NCBI GenBank assembly: GCA_009778865.1
Contig: WRFJ01000070.1
Coordinates: forward strand, 1-5,328
Length of the DNA stretch: 5,328 nucleotides
Origin: Chloroflexota bacterium
GTDB lineage: Bacteria > Chloroflexota > Dehalococcoidia > Dehalococcoidales > WRFJ01
Direction of reading: 5' to 3'
Under the pieces are notes generated by a model, which saw only the letters and a program-made list of their open reading frames with translations, searched no databases and had not been told where the DNA came from. Position numbers and translations under genes: made by a program. Shown here piece after piece: positions 1 to 5,328 of the stretch. Position 1 is the stretch's first letter. The number at the start of each line of letters is the position of its first letter.

Positions 1-75
1 AGAGACAGATTGATTTGAGATGCCTTGAATGAATATTGCATCAAAGAAAGGTGCATTTAAGATCGTTATATTAAC

Positions 76-1362
76 TTAGAAAAACTTCTTATCTTTTTTA
101 ATAGCTTGAGCGCGTGAAGGACCAACGCAGGCCATAGATATGGAGCAACCGATTATATCTTGCAGTCTTTCTATAAAAATACGAGCTTTCTGCGGTAAGT
201 CTTCATATGTAGTAATCTTAGTAGTATCACTTAACCAACCATCAAACTCTTCATAAATTGGCTTAATTTTCTCCAGTGAAGCTACATCTGACAAAAAACG
301 ATGTAGTACTTTACCATCTAAATCATAGGCCGTGCAGATACGAATTTTAGGCAAAATATCCAAAATATCCAGTCTAGTGAGAATAGCCGAAGTCATGCCA
401 TTTACTCTAGCCGAATGAGCAGCTGCCACGCCGTCAAACCAGCCTATGCGACGAGGACGGCCAGTAGTGGTACCATATTCCTGTGCTTTATCACGAATAA
501 TATCGCCTATTTCATCAAAAAGTTCAGTAGGGAAAGGCCCGCTGCCTACTCTCGTGCAGTATACTTTAAAAATACCTACTACTTGGTCTACGCGCGTAGG
601 GGCAATACCGCTGCCTAAACAAGCGCCGGCTGCTAAAGGCGAAGAAGAGGTAGTGTAGGGATAAGTACCAAAATCAGGATCCAACAAAGCACCCTGAGCA
701 CCTTCCAAAAGTACGTTGCCACCATTTTTAATTACTTCGTCGGCCATAATGGTAGTTTCTCTAATCATAGGACATATCACCTGCGCCCATTGCACGCATT
801 TATCATAAAGTTCTTCAAAAGATACAGGGGTAGCACCGTACATACCTACTATCATACAGTTTTTTTGCTTAACGACTAGTTCTAGGCGCTCTTTGAGACC
901 TTCAAGATCTTGTAAATCTCCTGCGCGAATACCTACGCGAGCTACTTTATCTACAAAAGCCGGACCTATGCCACGCAAAGTAGTGCCTACCGACTTTTTA
1001 CCGCGTGCTTTTTCTTCCAGTTTATCTAACAGCAGATGATAAGGCATCACCAGATGAGCTTTATCAGAGACAATAAGATTATCGGTAGTAATACCCCAAT
1101 CATTTAAGCTTTTTTTCTCAGCTATTAAGATCTCGGGATTTATTACTACGCCATTACCGATAACACATTTGGTATTCTTGTGGAAAATGCCACTGGGAAT
1201 AAGATGCAGCTTAAAAGTTCCTAGGTCGTTAATGACAGTGTGACCAGCATTATCACCGCCACTAAAGCGAATAATCATATCGCTCTTCTCACCCAGCATA
1301 TCTACAATTTTACCTTTGCCCTCGTCGCCCCATTGAGCACCCACTATAATGATTACCGGCAT
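76..1362 (-). CDS. purA: Adenylosuccinate synthetase (IMP-aspartate ligase)
   Basis: This enzyme joins IMP and L-aspartate using GTP to give adenylosuccinate, the first committed step from IMP to AMP, in the cytoplasm. The 428-residue length is normal for the bacterial family. The N-terminal phosphate-binding loop GDEGKGK is at residues 12-18, with the expected catalytic Asp13. GGDNAGHT is at 35-42, with catalytic His41. The family signature GIGPAFVDKVAR is at 131-142 and includes the active-site lysine (139). LLEGAQGALLD is at 218-228, the aspartate/IMP loop GTTTGRPRR at 297-305, and the GTP-site GPSR near the C-terminus at 414-417. The ATG start is supported by a GAGGGGG Shine-Dalgarno about 5 nt upstream and by homology starting at residue 3. 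One signature position usually held by Tyr is Phe136. The gene follows the phosphatidyltransferase gene after a 100-bp gap containing a possible terminator and promoter, so it is probably its own unit. Identification is very secure. Confidence 0.98.
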   Translation of the reverse strand: MPVIIIVGAQWGDEGKGKIVDMLGEKSDMIIRFSGGDNAGHTVINDLGTFKLHLIPSGIFHKNTKCVIGNGVVINPEILIAEKKSLNDWGITTDNLIVSDKAHLVMPYHLLLDKLEEKARGKKSVGTTLRGIGPAFVDKVARVGIRAGDLQDLEGLKERLELVVKQKNCMIVGMYGATPVSFEELYDKCVQWAQVICPMIRETTIMADEVIKNGGNVLLEGAQGALLDPDFGTYPYTTSSSPLAAGACLGSGIAPTRVDQVVGIFKVYCTRVGSGPFPTELFDEIGDIIRDKAQEYGTTTGRPRRIGWFDGVAAAHSARVNGMTSAILTRLDILDILPKIRICTAYDLDGKVLHRFLSDVASLEKIKPIYEEFDGWLSDTTKITTYEDLPQKARIFIERLQDIIGCSISMACVGPSRAQAIKKDKKFF

Positions 1363-1367
1363 ACAAG

Positions 1368-1376
1368 CCCCCTCAC
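1368..1376 (-). promoter_or_regulatory. Shine-Dalgarno site of purA
   Basis: On the minus strand GTGAGGGGG ends about 5 nt before the purA ATG. It is a strong, well-placed ribosome-binding site and confirms the start at 1362. Confidence 0.8.
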
Positions 1377-1388
1377 TTTTGTTTTTGC

Positions 1389-1416
1389 ATTGTATTTTCT
1401 TACCCTATAGACGCAA
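1389..1416 (-). promoter_or_regulatory. Candidate sigma70-type promoter for purA
   Basis: On the minus strand a TACAAT box (5 of 6 to the -10 consensus; 1389-1394) lies 16 nt downstream of TTGCGT (TTG conserved, rest weak; 1411-1416). Transcription would start near 1382 and give a leader of about 20 nt carrying the strong Shine-Dalgarno. The weak -35 box and its position in the tail of the preceding hairpin keep confidence low. Confidence 0.35.
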
Positions 1417-1453
1417 AAACACCCGAACGCCGCAAAACTTTTTGGTATTCGGG
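1414..1453 (-). terminator. Possible rho-independent terminator after the phosphatidyltransferase gene
   Basis: On the minus strand CCCGAA (1448-1453) pairs with TTCGGG (1422-1427). Inside this is a second short complementarity, CAAAA/TTTTG. The outer stem is followed by TGTTTTTG. The site lies about 10 nt past the phosphatidyltransferase stop. The stem is only 6 bp and the internal region is imperfect, so this is a moderate candidate that may leak into purA. Confidence 0.45.
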
Positions 1454-1462
1454 CCATTTATC

Positions 1463-2086
1463 TTAGAGATTTTTCCAAATATATACCGCCCTTTGTATGG
1501 CAGTTGCCAAAGAACAAACCAATATAATGCCCAAAGCAATAAACAGCATCATCGGCCACCATTGCCCTAACAAAAGACCAGCGGCAAGAGCAATAATTCG
1601 CTCAGGACGAGTAAAAAAACCTACTGTCTTAGTTAAGTTTAAAGCCTCAGCCCTAGCTCTTAAGTAGCTTACCATCAGTGAAAAAAACATCGCACCAGCA
1701 GTTACAGCCAAAGGCCACATTTCACCTTGGATATTATAACTTATTATTAAAGATATGAAAAGCGCGCCTTCTGATACACGGTCAAGAGTAGAATCTAAAA
1801 AAGCACCTCGTTTACTGACTTTTCCGGTAGCTCTGGCTACACCGCCGTCTAACATATCAAAAGCGGCGCCGACTATAATAACCACGCCCGCCCAAAAAAA
1901 CTGACTACCTATTATAAGTCCGCAAGCCATAAGTGAAATTATCAGGCCAAACCAAGTAATTTGGTTGGGAGTGACATGTAAATGCACTAAAAAATTTACT
2001 ACAGGTTGAGTAATAGCTACTTGCAAGCTTTTACGACTCTGCTGTAGGTCTTTATCTCCAGCTGATTTAGTGTTTTGTTCGGTCAA
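1463..2086 (-). CDS. pgsA: CDP-alcohol phosphatidyltransferase, probable phosphatidylinositol-phosphate synthase
   Basis: This integral membrane enzyme would transfer the phosphatidyl group from CDP-diacylglycerol to inositol phosphate, giving phosphatidylinositol phosphate. The full CDP-alcohol phosphotransferase signature D-x2-DG-x2-AR-x8-G-x3-D-x3-D is present, with Asp77, Asp80, Gly81, Ala84, Arg85, Gly94, Asp98 and Asp102. These aspartates bind metal and act in catalysis in the family. Hydrophobic stretches at roughly 42-60, 64-76, 105-117, 125-140, 163-173 and 178-196 fit the six-helix fold. The later motifs SYLRARAEA (140-148) and RPER (160-163) closely match mycobacterial PgsA1, which separates it from phosphatidylglycerophosphate and cardiolipin synthases. 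The ino1 and PimA-like neighbours support inositol phosphate as acceptor. The 207-residue length is normal. The TTG start (2084-2086) lies directly after an in-frame TAA and overlaps the upstream gene by 20 bp. Its Shine-Dalgarno (AGAG) is weak, and a TTG at residue 21 is a less likely alternative because it would trim the N-terminal amphipathic region. Confidence 0.85.
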   Translation of the reverse strand: MTEQNTKSAGDKDLQQSRKSLQVAITQPVVNFLVHLHVTPNQITWFGLIISLMACGLIIGSQFFWAGVVIIVGAAFDMLDGGVARATGKVSKRGAFLDSTLDRVSEGALFISLIISYNIQGEMWPLAVTAGAMFFSLMVSYLRARAEALNLTKTVGFFTRPERIIALAAGLLLGQWWPMMLFIALGIILVCSLATAIQRAVYIWKNL

Positions 2087-3227
2087 TTTTTATACTCTTT
2101 TTTTGCTCTCGATATTTATCTATAGCCTTATAATACATGTTTAGCACATTGTCTGCTACCACATCCCAAGAATATTGTTTTACATGCTCCAAGCCGTTTT
2201 GTATAAGCATGTCCATTTTATCTTGATCGTTAAGGGTAGCAATGATTTTCTCACCCAGATCTTTTTGGTTTTTGGGTCTGGCCAAAACACCACTATAACC
2301 ATCAATAATAACGTTTCTGTAACCGCTGATAGAGGTAGCTACCACCGGCGTACCTGAAGCCATAGCCTCTAAAAGCACGATGCCAAAAGACTCGCGTCCG
2401 GTAGCCGGTGCACAGAATAAATCAGCGGTACGATAGTATTTAGGCAGATCTTCGGCAGCAACCATGCCTACAAAAACCACATCCTTTAAATGATAGCGAG
2501 ATATCATTTCTTTTAGTCGCGGTTTAAGAGCCACGCCAGGACCGGCTATTACCAAGCGAGCATTAGGAATAGCTTTTTTTACACTCCTAAAGCTTTTAAT
2601 CAAGTGTACTACGCCTTTGCGACGTTCCAGACGACCCACAAAAAGAATATTGGTCATGCCGTCTTGCATCCATTCTATCTTCTCTCCATCGGGGGAAAAA
2701 CGCAAAAGGTTGACGCCGTTGGGAATAATCTCAAAATCATCTTTTACAAAATTTTTTACATGAGATAGGGCGGTTTTGGAGACAGCCGCTTTTTGTAAAA
2801 GTCTTTTACTAAGTTTATCCATCATATGCATGGTGAATGGCCAGCCCAGCCAATAGCCTGGGAACCCGCCTGAGGCATGGAAAGTAGCCACCATGGGTGC
2901 ATCACCATGATTTAATACCGAAGGGCACAAAGTAATCATAAAAGGCTCGTGCAGATGCACTACATCAAACTTTTCTTTAGCAAACAAGTCCAGCACTTTT
3001 TGCCGATTATTTAAAGACAGGCTGATACGGGTGGTAGTAGAAGCTGCCGGTATTGAAATGGATTTGGCCAATATAATTACTTCCGAATCATCTACGGGCT
3101 TAGAAGACACCGCCACAATGCGTACGTCATGACCAAGCACTTTTAAGCGCTCTTTCATATCCGTAACATGCACTATCACTCCACCTGGGTAGGCCATATC
3201 GTAAGGGCAGACAAGGGCAATTTTCAT
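2067..3227 (-). CDS. pimA: GT-B (GT4-type) glycosyltransferase, PimA-like phosphatidylinositol mannosyltransferase
   Basis: This retaining GT-B glycosyltransferase probably transfers mannose from GDP-mannose to phosphatidylinositol at the cytoplasmic face of the membrane. The N-terminal Rossmann half opens with PYDMAYPGGVIVHV, containing the sugar-donor glycine loop (PGG, 14-16), followed by HLHEP (91-95) and ATFH with His117, which matches the PimA active-site histidine. The C-terminal half has IPNGVN (168-173), the donor-phosphate pair GRLERRKG (Arg199 and Lys204) and the GT4 motif GRESFGIVLLEAMASG (277-292) with Glu279. The alignment with mycobacterial PimA is recognisable over the whole length of 386 residues. 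The ATG start fits homology from residue 1, but its AGAAGGA Shine-Dalgarno lies 13 nt upstream, which is long. The last 20 bp overlap the phosphatidyltransferase start, suggesting coupled translation. The basic tail (residues 370-386) contains an A-AAA-AAG slippery heptamer. The sugar donor is inferred; a glucosyl or other phosphatidylinositol glycosyltransferase is possible. Confidence 0.85.
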   Translation of the reverse strand: MKIALVCPYDMAYPGGVIVHVTDMKERLKVLGHDVRIVAVSSKPVDDSEVIILAKSISIPAASTTTRISLSLNNRQKVLDLFAKEKFDVVHLHEPFMITLCPSVLNHGDAPMVATFHASGGFPGYWLGWPFTMHMMDKLSKRLLQKAAVSKTALSHVKNFVKDDFEIIPNGVNLLRFSPDGEKIEWMQDGMTNILFVGRLERRKGVVHLIKSFRSVKKAIPNARLVIAGPGVALKPRLKEMISRYHLKDVVFVGMVAAEDLPKYYRTADLFCAPATGRESFGIVLLEAMASGTPVVATSISGYRNVIIDGYSGVLARPKNQKDLGEKIIATLNDQDKMDMLIQNGLEHVKQYSWDVVADNVLNMYYKAIDKYREQKKSIKIDRTKH

Positions 3228-3247
3228 AAAATAAAATATGTCCTTCT
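3228..3247 (-). promoter_or_regulatory. Ribosome-binding site of the PimA-like gene, with long spacing
   Basis: On the minus strand AGAAGGA is followed by 13 nt of AT-rich sequence before the ATG at 3227. No ATG, GTG or TTG lies in frame between them, so the ATG remains the best start despite spacing longer than the usual 5-9 nt. Confidence 0.55.
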
Positions 3248-3274
3248 AAAAAGATAATAGTAACGCTATCTACT

Positions 3275-3308
3275 AAAAGAAAGTGAGGCGGTTTTTTAGC
3301 CGCCTCAC
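3275..3308 (-). terminator. Rho-independent terminator downstream of ino1
   Basis: A perfect 9-bp GC-rich stem (GTGAGGCGG at 3283-3291 against CCGCCTCAC at 3300-3308) closes an 8-nt loop. It is followed on the minus strand by TTTCTTTT (3275-3282). It begins 10 nt past the ino1 stop codon, the expected place for a terminator. A shorter T run lies on the plus-strand side too, but no plus-strand gene needs it. It implies that ino1 is largely transcribed apart from the glycosyltransferase-phosphatidyltransferase pair. Confidence 0.8.
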
Positions 3309-3318
3309 GTTTTCCGAA

Positions 3319-4476
3319 TTATTTGCTGCTTTTCTTGGGGATTCCGTGTACGGTTTCACAAGCGCAGTCGCAGTCGCAGGCCTCAGTATCTTTTTTGACA
3401 CTCAAGGCATTTTGGCTGATAAATTCTTCAGTCATTTTGCGGGCAACATCATCTGGATATTGCACCGGAGGTGATTTCATAAAATAAGAGGATGGGGCGT
3501 TTAAAGAACCTTTGATTCCGTTGTTTAGAGCCAATTTACAGCAACGAATAGCATCAATAACCACGCCAGCCGAGTTAGGGCTATCCCATACTTCCAATTT
3601 AAGTTCAAGATTTAATGGTACATCGCCAAAAGTAGTGCCTTCCATACGAATATGACACCACTTACGGTCTAAAAGCCAAGGGACATAATCAGAGGGACCG
3701 ACATGGATATTGTCGGGGGCCATCTTATAATCCAGCATAGAAGTAACGGCATTGGTTTTGGAAATTTTCTTGGATTCTAGGCGTTCACGCTCTAACATAT
3801 TATAGAAGTCGGTATTACCGCCAAAGTTTAATTGATAAGTGCGTTCAATCTTGACACCGCGATCACGAAAAAGACGGGTAAGTACACGATGAGTTATGGT
3901 AGCGCCCACCTGGGATTTAATATCATCACCGATTATTGGCACGCCAGCCTCAATAAAACGATTTTGCCAATAATTTTCGCGAGCAATAAACACCGGAATA
4001 CAGTTAATCATGGCGCAGCCGGCACGCAAAATCTGCTCAACATACCACTTAGTAGCTTCCTCAGAACCGACCGGCAAGTAACTGATAACGACATCGGTTT
4101 TAGTATCTTTTAAAATTTTGACAATGTCGGCAGTTTCGCCTGGAGCAGGTTCAATAATAGTGGAAAGATATTTACCAAGGCCATCGTGGCGCATGCCCCG
4201 CACTACTTTGACGCCGGTTTTGGGAACGCTGCAGAATTTGTAAGTGTTGTTTGGTTTTTCAAAAATGGCCTCAGCTAAATCTTTGCCGACCTTATTTTTA
4301 TCAATATCTACGGCTGCTACAAAATTGATGTCAGAGATATGATAGCCGCCAAGATTGACATGCATAAGACCGGGAACAAGATCGGTATCTTTGGCATTTT
4401 TATAGTACTCAACACCCTGAACCAATGATGAAGCGCAGTTGCCCACGCCGATGATGGCTACGTTGATTTTGCCCAA
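3319..4476 (-). CDS. ino1: Inositol-3-phosphate synthase (L-myo-inositol-1-phosphate synthase), actinobacterial type
   Basis: This cytosolic NAD-dependent enzyme converts D-glucose-6-phosphate to myo-inositol phosphate, the head-group precursor of phosphatidylinositol. The N-terminal dinucleotide motif GVGNCASS is at residues 10-17 and is followed by LVQGVEYY. Family blocks SYLPVGSEEA (132-141), GDDIKSQVGAT (183-193), LERERLESKKISK (228-240), DRKW (270-273), GDVPLNLELKLEVWDSP (284-300) and MKSPP (333-337) follow in order. They are almost identical to the mycobacterial Ino1 blocks and include the lysines expected in the active site. I chose the TTG at 4474-4476 as start because AAGAAAGGGG lies 9 nt upstream and homology begins directly after it, giving 385 residues. 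A longer in-frame reading from GTG at 4548 adds 24 basic residues with no Shine-Dalgarno. The C-terminus runs about 30 residues past the mycobacterial end and carries four alternating cysteines (367, 369, 371, 373). A promoter candidate precedes the gene and a terminator follows it. Confidence 0.95.
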   Translation of the reverse strand: MGKINVAIIGVGNCASSLVQGVEYYKNAKDTDLVPGLMHVNLGGYHISDINFVAAVDIDKNKVGKDLAEAIFEKPNNTYKFCSVPKTGVKVVRGMRHDGLGKYLSTIIEPAPGETADIVKILKDTKTDVVISYLPVGSEEATKWYVEQILRAGCAMINCIPVFIARENYWQNRFIEAGVPIIGDDIKSQVGATITHRVLTRLFRDRGVKIERTYQLNFGGNTDFYNMLERERLESKKISKTNAVTSMLDYKMAPDNIHVGPSDYVPWLLDRKWCHIRMEGTTFGDVPLNLELKLEVWDSPNSAGVVIDAIRCCKLALNNGIKGSLNAPSSYFMKSPPVQYPDDVARKMTEEFISQNALSVKKDTEACDCDCACETVHGIPKKSSK

Positions 4477-4485
4477 TTTTGTTAA

Positions 4486-4495
4486 CCCCTTTCTT
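4486..4495 (-). promoter_or_regulatory. Shine-Dalgarno site that sets the ino1 TTG start
   Basis: On the minus strand AAGAAAGGGG ends 9 nt before the TTG at 4476. It is the only good ribosome-binding sequence in the truB-ino1 gap, and it would lie inside the coding sequence if the upstream GTG at 4548 were the true start. Confidence 0.75.
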
Positions 4496-4581
4496 ATTAA
4501 AAAAGATGCACTTTTTCTTAGGTAAAAATAATGACGAGTTTTAGTCACAACAAAACGACGCGTTATAGAACCCGACTATGC

Positions 4582-4610
4582 ATTTTAACTCACTTGGCAA
4601 CATTTCACAA
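4582..4610 (-). promoter_or_regulatory. Candidate sigma70-type promoter for ino1
   Basis: On the minus strand TTGTGA (4 of 6 to the -35 consensus; 4605-4610) is separated by exactly 17 nt from TAAAAT (5 of 6 to the -10 consensus; 4582-4587). Initiation near 4575 would give a leader of about 100 nt before the TTG start. The site begins about 30 nt past the truB stop. No truB terminator is visible in the gap, so read-through from truB may also contribute. Confidence 0.5.
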
Positions 4611-4640
4611 GTACAAGATGAGTATTTCCAAAATAAACTT

Positions 4641-5328
4641 TTAAATAAAGACCTTTTGAGGCTGTAGTAAAGAAGTTTGATTTTCCCAGCGACATATAGC
4701 CGCCAAAATTCCCTGCCAGTATACCCGCACTAACTCTCCATCAGGCCACTCGTCAGAAAGAACATAAAAAACAGGACGCCCGTTTTTAAGATCTAGCAAG
4801 GCATTGCCGTCTACACTAACTTGTGCCATATGGCTAAGACCGCTATCTAGCGGCAGTAAATAACGCTCTAGACTATTTTCCTCGGCCGCTAAATTTAAGT
4901 CTTGTAAACTATAAGCTTCCTCAAACCTAAAAGGTCCGCAAAAGGTGCGCGTAAGAGAAGATAAATGAGCCGGACAACCTAAAACTTTCCCTAAATCATG
5001 AGCTAAAGAACGTATATAAGTACCTTTAGAGCAGCTTATTTCCAGCACCGCCTCCTGCCCGTTAAATCCTAATAAAGATATAGCATATATATGTACTAAA
5101 CGTGGTTTTATTACTACCGGCTTACCATCTCTGGCCAGATCGCATAACTTGCGGCCATTTTGCTTAAGAGCCGAATAAACGGGTGGCTTTTGGTATAAGT
5201 CGCCGCTAAACATTTTTAGAGCGGTCTGCAAGCGGACTAGTGTTACGATTGACGAATCACCGTTCTCTATAACTTCGCCTTCACGATCATAAGTAGAGGT
5301 AGCTTGGCCAAAAGAGACTGTAGCTATA
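4641..5328 (-). CDS. truB: tRNA pseudouridine(55) synthase TruB, N-terminus beyond the window
   Basis: TruB turns uridine 55 in the T-arm of tRNAs into pseudouridine. The frame stays open to the window edge, and 228 codons are visible. About 70-80 N-terminal residues, including the catalytic-aspartate motif (GTLDP-like in the family), lie outside. The visible part opens with a TruB block, FGQATSTYDREGEV. It continues with QKPPVYSALKQNGRKLCDLAR (from about 5192), where KPPxYSA is a family hallmark, and SCSKGTYIRSLAHDLG (about 4987-5036), the second substrate-binding block. The C-terminal part is the small PUA-like domain and ends in the typical LQPQKVFI. A TTG at 5231 could be mistaken for a start, but the conserved sequence upstream shows it is internal. 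The stop is about 165 bp upstream of ino1. In many bacteria truB belongs to the nusA-infB-rbfA translation cluster, which would lie to the right of this window. No damage is seen. Confidence 0.95.
   Translation of the reverse strand, partial: IATVSFGQATSTYDREGEVIENGDSSIVTLVRLQTALKMFSGDLYQKPPVYSALKQNGRKLCDLARDGKPVVIKPRLVHIYAISLLGFNGQEAVLEISCSKGTYIRSLAHDLGKVLGCPAHLSSLTRTFCGPFRFEEAYSLQDLNLAAEENSLERYLLPLDSGLSHMAQVSVDGNALLDLKNGRPVFYVLSDEWPDGELVRVYWQGILAAICRWENQTSLLQPQKVFI

Noticed and set aside
14..45. Imperfect inverted repeat past the purA stop (GATGC/GCATC plus flanking AAA/TTT)
   Set aside because: It has a bulged, AT-rich stem with a 14-nt loop and no T tract. It is not convincing as a terminator, and nothing else is visible in positions 1-75.
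352..369. Perfect tandem 9-bp repeat in purA
   Set aside because: It encodes Asp-Ile-Leu twice, and the family normally has a similar LDxLDxL pattern there, so protein constraint explains it.
415..658. Two overlapping plus-strand open frames of 67 and 70 codons inside purA
   Set aside because: They lie fully antisense to a strongly conserved part of purA, have no recognisable motif or ribosome-binding site, and overlap each other in different frames.
3228..3282. Possible promoter for the glycosyltransferase gene (TATTAT preceded 17 nt upstream by TTTCTT)
   Set aside because: The -10-like box is reasonable, but the -35 box matches only 2 of 6 positions and lies in the terminator's T tail. 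It is too weak to list.
3832..4113. Plus-strand open frame of 93 codons antisense to ino1
   Set aside because: It is a shadow of highly conserved ino1 codons, with no homology or initiation signal that I can see. The same applies to those at 1349-1570, 2175-2357 and 3283-3474.
4500..4516. AAAAAG / CTTTTT inverted repeat in the ino1 leader
   Set aside because: The stem is nearly all A-T with a 5-nt loop. It would be too weak for a terminator or a convincing riboswitch element.
5229..5231. TTG at 5231 as the start of truB
   Set aside because: The same frame continues upstream with the conserved TruB sequence ATSTYDREGEV to the window edge, so the codon is an internal leucine.

Overview
The window is a bacterial chromosome segment of moderately low GC (roughly 40-45% by eye). 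It is densely coding, and every gene reads leftwards on the minus strand. In the direction of transcription the order is truB (5' end cut by the window edge), ino1 (inositol-phosphate synthase), a PimA-like GT-B glycosyltransferase, a CDP-alcohol phosphatidyltransferase of the phosphatidylinositol-phosphate synthase type, and purA. The starts are ATG or TTG, the Shine-Dalgarno sites are recognisable, and all five stops are TAA.

The three central genes (1463-4476) form a short inositol-phospholipid pathway. Ino1 would make inositol phosphate from glucose-6-phosphate. The phosphatidyltransferase would join it to CDP-diacylglycerol. The glycosyltransferase would put a sugar, probably mannose, on the resulting phosphatidylinositol at the membrane. 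All three proteins resemble the mycobacterial proteins Ino1, PgsA1 and PimA. However, the base composition is far from that of a typical high-GC actinobacterium, and the acyltransferase gene that lies between pgsA and pimA in mycobacteria is absent. The host could be a low-GC or deep-branching relative of Actinomycetota, or another lineage carrying this pathway, such as some Chloroflexota. The sequence alone does not settle this.

Transcription appears to be divided into several units. A good promoter candidate lies upstream of ino1, in the truB-ino1 gap, and a 9-bp GC-rich hairpin with a T-rich tail lies just after ino1. The glycosyltransferase and phosphatidyltransferase genes overlap by 20 bp and are probably translationally coupled. 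A weaker hairpin follows the phosphatidyltransferase, and purA has its own strong ribosome-binding site and a possible promoter. truB and purA are housekeeping genes for tRNA modification and AMP synthesis, with no obvious functional link to the lipid cassette.

No mobile element, CRISPR array, RNA gene or clearly new system is visible. The points most worth a second look are a four-cysteine C-terminal tail on Ino1, an A-AAA-AAG slippery heptamer near the end of the glycosyltransferase gene whose -1 frame stops on the next gene's start codon, and the compact inositol-lipid cassette itself. Positions 1-75 hold no gene that I can support.
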